Assembly (NCBI GenBank): GCA_006937955.1
Contig: SSNP01000017.1
Location: forward strand, 377,203-441,202
Length of the DNA: 64,000 nt
Source: Pachypanchax playfairii
Lineage: Eukaryota > Chordata > Actinopteri > Cyprinodontiformes > Aplocheilidae
Reading direction: 5' to 3'
Part shown: piece by piece, positions 23,536 to 35,850 of the stretch
How the letters are laid out: every line of letters begins with the position of its first letter
How positions within the stretch are numbered: position 1 is the stretch's first letter
Notes under the pieces: generated by a model
What the model saw: only the letters and a program-made list of their open reading frames with translations
Databases searched by the model: none
What the model was told of the DNA's origin: nothing
Made by a program: the position numbers and the translations under genes

Positions 23536-26500
23536 TGGGAGTCTAAGCATAAATATCAGTAAATCATCACTGACCCCCTTTTTCAAGCGAGTCTGCTGCT
23601 GGTACTCCCATGTGGTTCCACGCTGCTGTCACCTCAACTCCTTTGTCTTTCTTTTATTAGAGAAAATTAGGAGAAAAAAGTCCATTAAAAGTAATTTATA
23701 AAACAAAAGTGGCATTAGCAGCCATCCTGTGGCTTCCTACTTATATACATGTGCTCATTTGTGGGATTCTTTGCTTATTCGCAGCATCATTACCATCACA
23801 GTTAATGGAGGCCACTCAGAGAATTCATTAAACAGAGCAATGACTCTAATAGAGAATTTGAACAAAGATGTAGCCCTGTTACAGATGGGTGTGGCACCAT
23901 GCTTTTCATATGGAGCAGACATCCACCCTCCCCCTCCTCCTCCTCCCTTCCTCCTCCAGGTTGCACATGTGAAGTGCCGGGACCGGCAGCAGCTACTCCG
24001 TCCCCTCTCTGAGGGGTGTGTGCTGTTCCATATTAATGACAAAGAGCAGAGCGGGAGCAGAAAGTCACTATCATACACCCATTTGTTTAGAAAGAACCTG
24101 CTTCACAATACAGTCGGCAGGAGTCCACAGGAATCCAGTGAAAGCTGGGGGATACGTCAATGACAAAAGACAGAAACAACCTCACTTTTTTTTTGTTTTG
24201 TTTTGTCCCTGAAACAAGGACTACCCAATTCCAGAGTGTCATTTGTCTTAAAGCAAAACCCCAAAGCAGCTTCATGCATTTCAATGGGAGTGTTCCTGCC
24301 TGGAGAACAGAGCACAACTGCACGGCAGAGTCATCTCTCTCCTGTTGTTAAGTCTTTCTTTAAAGCGGAGACAATAGATCTCTGGTCCCTCCCCTCAGAT
24401 AACAAATGAGCCATTATTTTGCAAAGGCAGTGCAACAAACCTGCGAGCAATGAGAAGGATCAGGAAGAAAACCGAGATGTTGCACGTCTTTTTTTTTGAT
24501 TGCACGTTACAAAGCTTTTATTTTATTTCATTCAGCTCAAAACACATAGATGAAGAAAGTCAATAATACGTTAAAGTTGAACAAACCTCCTCCACCTGTC
24601 ATGCAAATTACGCAGGAAAACAGGCGGCTGACGAGGCAGTTTGGAAGAGATTATTGAAATTAAATATATATCTTTCCCGTTCTGCCTGTAAAAGTGGGAC
24701 AAGCCAATCACCAAAGTGTAATTAAGATTCACTTGCTGCTGTTTTACTGATAATCCTGTGCGTAAAACTGTCAGAGGCGAACAAAAGAGCTTTTTTTTTC
24801 CCCTCATTGAGTCATTGCCTGAGAGTGATTACTTTCGCCACCCAAGACTTTTCATTTTCTGAAGGCAAAGACACTCATACATCTCGCAGCTTGGTGAGAC
24901 CAGCAGAGAGAGAATTGCTCTCAGTGACATGTAGGAAACGCAGCATGTTCACGTGGTGGCTCATATTTCTCCAGCAGCATCTAATCTGAAGGTGATGCTC
25001 AGTTTACTGAACAAATAAACCTAAAATACACTTTTTAAGAGCCGTTCTCGTGAAGAATTAGGAGATTAACGGGCCTGAAAGTCAACGTGAGTGATGGGAA
25101 CAAGCTGTTCACCCAACAACTGTACTCACAGACATTGGATCATAAAGAGACCCCACCCCTTCTTCACAGCTCCAAAAACCAACAGTCCTCCACCTGTTCG
25201 GTGTCCTGCTGAGGGTAGATACAAGCACGAGTGCACTCAATGTGTAAAGGGGGTGTAAGAATAACCAAAAATTCAGAGCTGAATGTGCAAACTGAGCGTG
25301 ATTACATCCCAACCAGAGTTTCATATATTTGTGTCCTTATCTGAACCATCTGAATAAGTCTCTCTTTAATTTTAGGTGTGCAGCAGAAACGAGCAGACCC
25401 AAGGCAGAGCACCATATGGTGAGGATGCACATGTAAGCATCAATTCTCCAGGGACGAGCTGATGCACCGGCCTGGTTTTTTTAGAAACTGTGGCATCTGA
25501 AGCTTCTTTTCCTTCGACAGAAGTAGAGCAAGCTAACGATCCGCTCTAATATGAGCCTCCCTCGCTATAAGACGCGCACTAAAACCTGCTCTTCATCAAA
25601 ATGCCGCGCGACTTCCACGTCTTCATTTAATCTGAACCTGGAGTTATTTTTAGTTTTATTTAAGTAGGTTGTTTATTCAAACTGAAATGACCCCTTGGTT
25701 GTAATTCAAGCTCACATCCTGGTCATAAAGCGCCGCTGCCATGGGAGATGGGAGGAATCCCAGACCCCCTGATGGGACATGACAACGGGTTCCCCGCCCA
25801 AATGTTACTTTAATTTACAGTATGACCTCGACCGCCTGAACAGGTCTCAGTTTTTATTCAAAACCCCTCCTTTTCTCTCCATCAGCAGCACCTCTACCTT
25901 CTGCTCAGACCTCCACTCATTTCTTATTCTGATCAAGGCCAGTGAAGCACAAGGTGCACACAAATAAGCACACACACCCACCTTATTCTCTGCAGCAAAC
26001 ATCTGTCTCCTTCTTGTATCTCACTTGCTTTGTGCTTCTTGAGAGAGTAATAGCGTCTGTCTCACTTTTTTTTTCATTCATTTTGGGTGTTTTTTAAATC
26101 CAAAACACAAATGTATTAACTGTGTGATACTAAAAAAGGCTCCACTTCACATTCTCGCGCCACACAAAGGACCAAGAGCCCTTTAGAGCCTTTTGAAAGA
26201 CATTAGGAACTGCCAAATTTGGGTTAAGCATCCAGCAGGATAATAACTTGTTCAGATATTGCATTTGGGAGCCTTTTAAGCCTTCCTATTATAACAAGTG
26301 AGAGAAATGGTGGATTAACAGGAGTATTGTTCTCTTTGTTCCTTCAAGATGCTGTTAGTCCGATTACACAAGTTTTGCAGCACATTTATTCCCTTAAATT
26401 CAGCAGAACTTCCTGTTTTCCAGTTTATTTCATCTTTAATTCACAATTTGATTCTGCTCTCCACACAGCCAGCTTCCTATTTCCAAAAGGCAATCGATAG

Positions 26501-26924
26501 ATGACTATCTGAAGAGTTGGAGGAGCTAAAAGGGACTGCATGACGTGAGGTACAGATGCTGGGTTTCCATTCAAAGTCATGATTTGGTTGAGTTGCCACA
26601 CTTCTCATGGCTGCATCTGAATTTTGCATGAAGGAACACAATACTTGTGAGGCACAAAGGAAATCTCTTTTCAAAAAAAAAAGAAAAGGCACGAATAAAA
26701 AAAAAAAAAACAACCACAAGCCGTATTCAAACGAGATGGGACGTGCACGAGCACACAAACCAGCAGCCGCAGAAAAAGTGTGTATGGAACCCAAACATGC
26801 AATTAAAGCCACTCAATCCTTTTCCTGAGAATTAACATCACAGCATCCACAAGGCGAGTCCCGGCATAACCTAGTTAGAGATGAAAGAGTGGAGAGTGAA
26901 TGACTCTCAGGTGAAATTAGGTGA

Positions 26925-27048
26925 CCCCCCCCCCTTCCTTTCCTTAGAGATTAGGCCATTAGCAAAAAGGAGAGCCCCACTCGCCTGACGAGTAAGACCA
27001 GCTGTGACACCGACACTTGCTGTCTGTTCAGGAAGGGGGGGGGGGGGA
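26925..27048. repeat. Opposed C-run and G-run, potential hairpin
   Basis: A run of ten C followed by TTCC lies at about 26925-26938. About 100 bases later its inverse lies at about 27031-27047, GGAA followed by about 13 G. The arms could pair as a GC-only stem. It may also reflect two independent homopolymers. Confidence 0.6.
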
Positions 27049-28488
27049 GTCGCAGGGGTGAACAAAAAAAAAGCAACCCCCTCAAAAAAATAAAACAGAT
27101 GCATCTTTCTGCTGTTCCAGAAATAAACTCCTCCTGATTTAGTTGCAGGTTTGAGTTCAAACGCTGGCGGCTGTTACAGATTTCAACCCGTCAGTTAAAC
27201 TCGTCCCTTATTTATCAAGTTTACTGAGGTTTTATTGCAGGTCTACAGTATGAGAAACACAGATTAAAAAAAAAAAAAAAAACCGGCAGGAGTTTCATGT
27301 CATTAATACACTATAAACAAACACATTTTTGGTTCCAGCAGCAGAGATGATGAAGTCTAAACTCTGTTCTTCCGATTTAAAACAAACAACTCTGCAGCAG
27401 AACAGTGGTGTTTAAAAAAAAACACTTTCTTTCCTCACAAATAAACCACCTGAGCTTGACTGAAAGGTGCATGGACATGTGTACATTTACAATAACGTGA
27501 GCTGGGTGAGGAGGCAAAGGGAGAACAGTGGGATCAACTTCCTCACCTCCCTCTCCTATCCCAGGAAGTGCTCCCAGATTACAGACTCTGCTTACGGCCT
27601 GAAGTGAGTGATGTGAACACATGTGGGGCTGCAGTGCTACCTGTTGACCTCAACGAGCAGAACATATGGAAATCAACAAAGAAAAAACATCCCTACCAAT
27701 GCAAAGCATGTGCAAAGCACACACAGACAAACTCCAATTGTCTAACGCCCAATATCTTTTTTTCATGACTCATTAGAATAAAACACTAATAATTACAACA
27801 TGCTGCCAAACTACAACCACAAAGATTGGAATTCTTTTGCTGAAATTTGGGTCCATTCAGTTGTGCAACCCATTACGAGTGCCAACATCCTATGTGTAAT
27901 TACCAGACAGAGCCTGTAAGGAATGCCTCCCTCACACAAGCAGCCCATAATTATCATAAATCATACAGGAAAGCAGCAGAATCTCAGTACTCGACACCCA
28001 GATTATTAACAAGGACAGAAAACATGATCAAAAATGACTCATGATAATGACATCATGGCAGGAGCACATGTGATGACTGAATGATGACCACCACACTGTG
28101 GCACAGTGAGCACATAATCAGTTCATAGACAGGAAAAGTCACTTTTTATTGATACGGGTGGGATTTTAAAAGTATTAGCAGATTTTTAATCAAATGGTAC
28201 AGATTTTAACATCAGTCTATAGTCTTTGATTTTTCTGCTAGAGGTGTTCACTGCGTTCTATGTGCGTTTAAACATGAAATGTTTATTATAAGAGAGAGAA
28301 ATTCAACTTAAACAGAGGACATGCATGATTTACCAACAATCAGAAGACTCTCTAACTTCTAAGTAAATGACAGACAATCTCGGTGCACGCAGCCTCAGGA
28401 AGGTGGATTAAAGTTCTTCTGGCACCTTTCTGTCCTCCACATGTACCTGCGGCTTCTTTCATCACCATTTCCGAGACAAAAATCTTAC

Positions 28489-28549
28489 CTTGGCCGAGGA
28501 GCGCGGCGGTGAGGAGCGCGCGCACGCAGCTGACGGACAACAAGTGCAT
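28489..28549 (-). CDS. First coding exon of an unidentified secreted or membrane protein (signal peptide)
   Basis: On the minus strand an ATG at 28549-28547 opens MHLLSVSCVRALLTAALLGQ, then the exon ends CAAG|GTAAGA, a near-perfect donor, in phase 1. The 20 residues form a short polar start, a leucine/alanine-rich hydrophobic core and a small-residue end, which is a typical signal peptide. Exons that hold only a signal peptide and precede a long intron are common in secreted growth factors and receptors. The local sequence is CpG-rich, with GC boxes upstream, as expected of a promoter-proximal exon. The peptide is too short to name the gene. From memory it resembles the starts of VEGF-C (MHLL..., LLAAALL) and of PDGF-C (LLLTSALAGQ), but I could not match the splice phase to either, so no symbol is given. 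The rest of the gene should lie at lower coordinates or outside the window. Confidence 0.65.
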
Positions 28550-28870
28550 CCTCGCGACTCTCCCAGATTCCTCAATCAGCTCTCTGTTCTGCTTCGGAGG
28601 TTTTTTTTTTTTAAACCCACTTGAGATGCTGTTGATGTTTCGTTTCTAAAGAGGTGGATTAAATCAAACTGTCCTCGTGGTGTGTGGCTCGTGCTGTGGT
28701 CTGGAAAAAGCAGTTCGGTGCAGTCTGGACTCCCAACGTGGCATGTGCTCGCCAACTCGCGCTCACTCCGGCTCTGGTGGTGGAACAGGTAATTTGCGAG
28801 GGGGGCTCGCAGTCGAGCACGAGGGCGGAGGATCCTGAGTGGGGCTCCGCCCACCTCCCCCCATCACATC
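28550..28870 (-). promoter_or_regulatory. CpG-rich promoter and 5' UTR region of the signal-peptide exon
   Basis: This block just upstream of the minus-strand ATG is much richer in CpG and G+C than the rest of the window. GC-box-type sequences are at about 28821-28829 (GAGGGCGGA) and 28845-28853 (CTCCGCCCA). I see no clear TATA box. A T-run at about 28600-28611 would lie in the 5' leader. The transcription start cannot be placed from sequence alone. Confidence 0.45.
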
Positions 28871-30105
28871 CCATCCCTCCTGCAGCACTCCACTCATTCC
28901 TCCAAAAACATAAGTGCACCCCCTTCTTTTTCAACACACACACACGCACACACCTCCCCTCACTCTCTTCTCAGCCACCCCTTTGTCTCTCCCCTCATTC
29001 TCACTCTGCACACACACAGTTACACGCACACACAGATACACACAATCTCAGAGCAGGAAGTTTGAGTCGAGGCTTGAACAAACCTCTCTGCTGCATTTAA
29101 ATCCAGAGCATCAAAGTATCATTTAATAGCAGCATGATGTTCTCAAAGTATCTGACAATTTCCAGACTGATTACTCCGCCTGAAAAGAGAGAAAAAAATG
29201 GCAAGGTGACATTTTCCTGTTTTTCAGCTAGTCAAAGATTCAAGGGGGAAAAAAGAGCATGAAAGAGGAGAGTTACTGCTTTTAAACAACTGATTGATTA
29301 TTAAAGTCACCGCAGAGATATTTTTCTGTCAAATGTTTCGATAAAAAATGCTTTTCGTCATGAAAAGGAGTGTTCTGAATGTCCCCATATTCAACATGAA
29401 TTAAATAAAAGTCTTGCAGCCTTTTAAAATTTAATTTTAAGACTCAAAGTGTTGTTCATTTCAGATTCATTAGCTGAATGAAAAAGTTCAATATAAACAA
29501 AAAATCTGCTGGAAAACAACAAACAGAAAAACATTTGTGACAGAGAAGTGATTGTTGAGATTTGTTCACATGTTATGAAATAGTTTTATTTTGAAGATTT
29601 GAGAGTTATGAAACGACTTCCTTGAGCAAAGTCTGTTGATTGATCTTATAACTATTCAAACTAGATCAAAAGTTGTTTTTGTTTGAATGAAGGTGATTTG
29701 AATGAGTAAAATGAATGAAATCTTTTAAATAGTCTATTTTAAGGAATCTGCAGATTTAATTAATTAAATATGATAAATCGTATGTATGAAATGTATTAAC
29801 TGACTCAACTAGAACAACATGAATCTGAATTAAAATGTTTATTTTCATCATGACTAATGTAACCTTAAAGTAACTTTGCAGTAGTTTCACAGATGATTAA
29901 ACTATATTTAACTTATGTTTCAGCAGCTATAAAAATTCTTGACTTTTCGTTGGTTGAAAGAAATTCCAAAAATGTTTCAAAGGAAAACCTCTCGAGGATA
30001 AGATGCCAGAAATTTCTGTAAAAGAGCTCATGAACAATGATGCAAATATTTAAATCCACCCTGTAGACTCACCTCCAAAAATCCAGTTCAGTTAGGTCTG
30101 AGATT
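28871..30105. other. Non-genic stretch, CA-rich then AT-rich
   Basis: The first part (28871-29050) is pyrimidine- and CA-rich. The remainder is AT-rich with no exon or element signature. It would lie upstream of the minus-strand gene. Confidence 0.55.
28931..29045. repeat. (CA)n-rich low-complexity block
   Basis: Interrupted CACA tracts occur at about 28931-28954 and 29008-29045, with CT-rich sequence between them. The frames across it (28684-29126) consist of repeat-driven H, T and P residues and are not genes. Confidence 0.85.
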
Positions 30106-30260
30106 TCAAAGTCTGCACGGTGGTGCAGTTAGTCAGCACGTTGTTTCTCAGCAGGAAGGTCTTGAAACTCAGGTTGTTTTGGTGCATAGTTTGCATTTTT
30201 TTGCACGTGCATTTGTAGATGTTCGGTGGCAGACTTCGGTTTCATCTGGCAGTGTGTGTG
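30106..30260 (+). mobile_element. Decayed SINE-like copy
   Basis: GCACGGTGGTGCAGTTAGTC and CTCAGCAGGAAGGTCTTG match the tRNA-like head of the repeat at 10216, with many substitutions. A (TG)n run follows at about 30250-30263. It is old and partial. Confidence 0.6.
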
Positions 30261-32798
30261 TGTGTTTGTGTAAAGAGTAAAAAGTACAATCTTTGCTGCA
30301 GAGTCGGTACATGAGGGCCATTTTTTCTTAACTTTTTAACCACCAAAGTTGCAGAACTGCACCATCCTCCAAATAAAATAAACAGGCTTTTAAAGATGGG
30401 ATATGGCACATAGACACCAAAACAAAAGCATAAAACCTTCAGCCATCTGGGTGCCAGGCTCGTTAACCCCCCCCACCGCGCTCCGATGCTGAGGTTGACC
30501 AATATTCCTCACCAAACCCGCTCTGATCCCTGATCCGAGCAGAACAATAAAATATCATGAATTCAGCTCACTAATCATGCTCTCCAGAGCTGATCACACA
30601 CTGATTCTGATAAAAGCAGCTCCTACCTGTTTGTAGCTCAGTCATCGATTGAGTCCGTGGCAAAGAGCTCGTACTTCTGTTGCTTTTCTCCAGCAAACCA
30701 AAACTTCCTGCAGTCCCTCTTAAGACCCTCTGTCCTCCTCACACACCATCCTGCACGCCTCTTCAAGCAGTAAACAAAATCCTCCGTGGTGTGTCCTCCT
30801 GTTGAACCCCGCAGCCCCCGCAGTTCCCCTCACTTCAGCCACCTGCAGCTCCGTGTTAGCATGACATGCTAATAAAAACGTTTCCATACAAACCTGCTCA
30901 TCACATGGGAAACCCCCTATGGCAAGCATATAATCCCCACATGTCCCCGGTGCTTCCAGCTGCTTGACCTGCAGACTCCACAGTACCAGCCTCACTGTGC
31001 TGGATTATTTACGGTATTTAGGTGCCGCTGCTCTGCCAGCTATTGGCTGGTAGATGTAAACAAAATGCCAACGTCGTGCCCGTCAAAATTAATATTTTAT
31101 AATATTTTACTTCAAATATAATTTTTAAAGGAAATAGTGTATTTTCATTCTACAACCCTCTGAACACCCCGTGGAGGCATTATTTTATTAAAAATATTGC
31201 ATTTGATAAAAATATTCCATATACCACCTTTAAATGCATCATTGGTATTTTTACTTGCCACAACCAGTTAACAGTTATGTATATCTTTAGTTTTAACACA
31301 GTCACACATGAAACATTAGACTAAAATGAATAAAAAGTCGAATCAATGACGGATATTTTGCTGAGGAAAGTCTGACGGTTAAAAGCTTCAAAGATTCCCC
31401 CAATTGTATTAAACCTTTTTAACATGAAACAGAAAGTTATAATCTAATTCAATTCACTGATATTTACGTAAAGCTTTATTAGAAATACACATTTTGTGCT
31501 GTCCAACTGCAGTCAGCACCTGACTGGGCTGTTGTTTGAAATAAATTGTGAACCACACTCATGTTTCCAAAACATCTAGAGACATTAGCTTCTCTGTGTC
31601 CTGGTGTGAGTCACAGGGTCTCGCTGACGTGTCGTCTAATGTCCTCTCAAAGTGGACACAGTGGCATTTCACTCACCTGGAACTCGTCTCCGTTTAGTTT
31701 CTGTGAGTCAGAAAGTGCAAGAAACACGAGATGAAGTTGGTGTCCAAATCCAGAAGAACTGGGACACAACCAAGACCATTTGTGACTTTTGTCATTTATT
31801 TTTTATACATTTTGGAGTCATATTCTCCCACACGGCTCAACCACATACAGAACAGGTCTCAAAACTGTGTTTCATACCAATTTAGTGCAAATCCATCTGA
31901 AAACTGTTATATTTGCTTGCGATTTAGTGTCTCCAACTAGTCGCTAACATTTGCAGCAGAGTGAGAAGCAGATGCACGAACATACTCTGATGCTGAGGCG
32001 TATCTTTCAGTCGATCCCCCATCTTAGAAGTCGTTTCATGCAGGAGAACATCACCCTGCTCTGCGCCCTACAGGCAGGGAGCACGAGGCTGATGGTAAAG
32101 CAGCCTATGTACGACAGTTAATTATCATGAAGAAGAAATGTCTGCATACATAATATCATCATGAATAATTAATACAATCTTTGGTAATATGTCCCCTTTT
32201 TTTTTCAATTACGTCAGAACATATTTGAGAGCAGAGCGAGTGTGATGCATGAAGGCTGTCTGGTGATGAGAATTAATAAAACTAAAAGAGCTTTTTGCTT
32301 TTCTGAAGGTCTCCATCTTTACTCACATGTTCAGGTTTCCCATGTGACGACAATCAGAGCCTGACTGTGCACCCGGCTCGTCTGATGCAGCCGCGAAACG
32401 CTCTAAAACTAGTCGAACAGTGACAGTTTCTTCAAGTTAATTTCAGGAGCTGGTAAAAATAACATCAGAGCATGTAAAATGTCATTAAAACCAAACTTAC
32501 TGCAAATAAAATGATTCACTGCTGTGCTGTAACTGCACGATCATGCTTGTCTGATCACAAAATGTGTGTGTATGTTGGGTTGGAGGAGAGATCTGTTGGG
32601 GTGGAGAAGTAAGTATTCCTCACCCTGGGTGTGAAATTCATGTAAGGGTCTGTGATGGTTTGTGCAAATGGAGTGAAGGCACAGGCTGTGAAAACCTAAT
32701 GCAATTTGATTAGAAGTTAACTGCAAAGCAATATTTTTCCTGCCTCAGTGCGCAGAAAGAGAGCGAGAGGAGAAAAAAAGGAGAACTATTTGCTTTTT

Positions 32799-32822
32799 TG
32801 TGTGTTTGTGTGTGTGTGTGTG
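32799..32822. repeat. (TG)n microsatellite
   Basis: Interrupted TG repeat (one TTTG interruption) of about 24 bases. Confidence 0.9.
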
Positions 32823-35764
32823 AATGAGAGTGACTGATGACCAAGCCTGCAGCGTTGTGTTCAATTACCAAACAATAACATCTCTGTCATAATTGGGATT
32901 TCAGGTGAGGCTGCTCAAGGACCAAATGTTGAAAAGACGAAGGAGCTGCGAGGAGCCTGCGCTTCAAACTTAGTGCCAGGCATTTTCTTTTTCTCGTGAA
33001 TAAACGCTGCTGAAGTTTCGGTTGATTTTGTATTCACAGGAGAACATTTTCAGTCAGTCCCCATCACTCTGGAGAGAGATTATTCACAGAATAATGAATT
33101 ACAATATATCATGTCACAGTGGAGAAACTGTACCAGCTCCTGCTGTCTTTTATTTGATGAAAGAACGAGTGCTCCTATTTTGACATTTTGTGAGACATCT
33201 TGTGGCTCCTGCTACGAACGTGGAAACAAACAACCGTGTGTTGCTAAGGACTCAGGCGAAGAAAGTACACATTTCTGACATTCAGGGGATGCTGCAGACA
33301 GCAAATCCTTCCCTTTCTTCTCCATCTGGCTCGTGTTATAGATCCGCACTAATTGCCAAAGGTGTGTTTCTCACATAAAAAATAATTAAACCAGCTTTGT
33401 CGTTGCGACTGCAACAACAGAGGTAACAGGAACTGACGGCGCGGCTCGGGTTACACACCCAACAGGATGCTACCTGTCTGCTGCCTTGCAGTAGTCAGTT
33501 CTCCTTTGCATTCCCTGACAAAGCTGCAGAGAGGGACCTTAATTCAGCTCCTCTCCAAGCATTGTGACAATCAAATTTCGCCCACATCCATTGGAGGTGT
33601 CGGCCTCTTCAGGGCCACCAGTTGGAAGAATTTGAGTGATTAGTCTCCTGCAGATTGGACTTCGGTAAACTGTGTCAAAAAGCCAAACACCGTGACCCTG
33701 ACATTTTCTATATGACCGAGGTAGGAGAAGATCCACTTAATGGTCCGTCCTGCGCCGTCCAGCATCCCCACCTTGGATCAATAATTGCTTCATTAGTTAA
33801 TCTGATTGAGTGTGTGAGCAGCTTGTAGTCAATGCAGAGTTACCTCTCTCTTTCTGTGAGGAGTCTGTGTTTTATTGATTTTATCGTTCTCTGTAGTGCC
33901 CAACTTTTTTTCTCCAACTAATCCCCACATTTACACGCAGAAATGGAGAATGGATCTCTTTGTTAGAGCTCCTCGTGCCACCCATGCTGCCATTATATTA
34001 AAGCGGATCAATAAAAACTGTTTCTGCAAATGATGAGCAACATCATGCTGCTGCTGATTAAAAAGTGCATTTTTTTAGCATGCAAGCTGTCATGCACATA
34101 TTTCTCAACCACAATGGAGGTATCGTAACCCAGGAGCCAAACAGTAAACACAACAGCTGCAGATTATAACATATTAGGTCACTCTTACAAACCTGTTTTA
34201 TGTTTAATCTAAACATGCAGCACTTACTGTGCTACAGGAGCATTTTCCCTCAGGTTGTATTTGTCCAGCCGACAAATTGAAGTCCAATACCTGTCNTTAC
34301 ACTCATTCCGGCTTTGTTTGGGTCTCCAGCAGCTCTTCTGGGAAAAGGTCTGACACCCCAGCTGCTAAATGCTGTACATCATGCTGCCTGCTGTCACAGA
34401 CGATGCTAATGAGAGCAGCGAAAGTGAACCAGAACAGCAAAGCTGCAGGGCTTAAGATGAAAGATGCAGAAACACTGAGGGGAGTTGCAAATGCAGGTGA
34501 ACAGTCCCATATGTTTGTCTCTTTGTCAGGATTATGCTAAATCTGAATTTCATGACAGTCGGTGGAGAGATGGAGCAGAAAGATGAACTCAGGAAGGAAT
34601 CCTGATTGGTTTCAGTGAACGTGTGAAATCTGTTGATGTTTGTAATTTGGTTTGTTTTCATATAAAATTATAAATAGCTTATTTCATTTCTCTTCTCTAA
34701 TATTTTGCTTTGCTATAAATGAAAGGAGACGTTAAAAGTGCAGCAGAAGTTGTAGAAAAGGGAGTTCTTCATAAGATGCTGATGCTAAAATTCACTCAAA
34801 TTCCAATTAAAACGTCTGAAACTGGAATTTCAGTCTCTTCCACTTACTGTATCATTTAAAAAAACACTAAGACCTAGATGTATGCATTTTTATTTTAAGT
34901 TTTGAGAATTGGCATAAAAATTTTGAGACTAGGCACCTCAGTTTTCTTCCATTGTTGAAAATGAAATACATAAGATCCTGTTTTCACTGCTGATCCTGTT
35001 TGGTCCCACCTACATATAATTATGGATTTTTTTTTTTAGCATGAAATAACTAATTATAAGTGCATATATAAGAAAAACATAATACTTTTTAAACATTAAG
35101 CAGAAAAATGTGAAATTTGCAAGACAAATAATCTTTCAAAATGTTGCAGAATTGTTCCATCCTTCCCCGTTTTGTTCCTGTGAGTCTGAAAGTGCAAGAA
35201 AGTGACTTTAGGGGTTTGGTGACCAAATTGAGAATAAAATGAGAGTAAACTAAAAACAAACTGAAACACAATCGAAACAATTTAAGACCAAAAGGCAACA
35301 GGAAAAATGACAAAACACCTGCTGACGTTCACAATTTGTTTTTCATTATGTCGTATCTCCCATGTGACTCAGTCGTACTGCAGAAAGATTGAACTACATG
35401 AACCAACACGAATCAAAATATGAAAAATAAATCAATTTGGGATGTATTTCCATTTTCAAGTCAGAACAATGTCTCTTTTATTCTCATAGGAAGGAGCAGG
35501 ACTTAAGACTTGAACCAACTATGGGGCGGCTTTTACTTAAAATTCTACTTAAAATCCTCACTGGTCAAAGATGAGGAGGTTCACAGACAAATAGATAATG
35601 TCATGTTGATGTTCACCATCTTTTTACACAGTGTGCATTGGGATATTATCTGTTTTTCATAGCTGTGCAGACACCAGACAGACAGTTACACTCACTTTGT
35701 AAACTCTCATGATAAAAAAAGTTCGTTAAAAAGTTCACGCGACAATGTTAGCAGTGAACGTGCG

Positions 35765-35850
35765 CTGTGTAGGGATGCAGTTGATTAGCATTGTTGCTTC
35801 TCAGCTTGGAGGTTTGACTCATGGAGTTTCCGTGTTTGTGATTTCTTTGA
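35765..35850 (+). mobile_element. Very decayed SINE head
   Basis: GATGCAGTTGATTAGCATTG and TTGCTTCTCAGCTTGGAGG follow the order of the SINE head at 10216 (A-box region, TTGCCTTGCAGC region, B-box region), and CATGGAGTTTCCGTGTT matches the next part. The match is only approximate. Confidence 0.4.

Larger units (their letters stand above)
23036..28488. other. Non-genic stretch, possible intron of a minus-strand gene
   Basis: If the exon at 28489-28549 is real, this stretch would be its first intron or part of it. It holds a SINE tail at 23466-23535, a pyrimidine-rich run at about 23925-23959, A-runs at 26697-26710 and 27266-27282, and the opposed C-run and G-run near 26.9-27.05 kb. Overlapping frames at 23729-24163 on both strands come from the pyrimidine run and its surroundings and are not convincing. 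Confidence 0.5.

Noticed and set aside
23729..24163. 144-codon plus-strand frame with a 107-codon shadow on the minus strand
   Set aside because: Both depend on a pyrimidine-rich run (Pro on one strand, Gly on the other). No known motif or splice context.
25377..25422. Possible small exon: TTTAATTTTAG acceptor and GTGAGG donor on the plus strand
   Set aside because: Only 46 bases, no neighbouring exon on this strand, no recognisable residues. Splice-like pairs this weak are common by chance.
28684..29126. Overlapping plus-strand frames across the CA-rich block
   Set aside because: The residues (His, Thr, Pro) come from the CA/CT simple repeats and run antisense to the promoter region of the signal-peptide exon.
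30720..30995. Minus-strand 91-codon frame in a GC-balanced block with a CCAAT motif
   Set aside because: No known protein similarity and no donor. The block may be an unrecognised repeat or promoter, but there is not enough evidence to call it.
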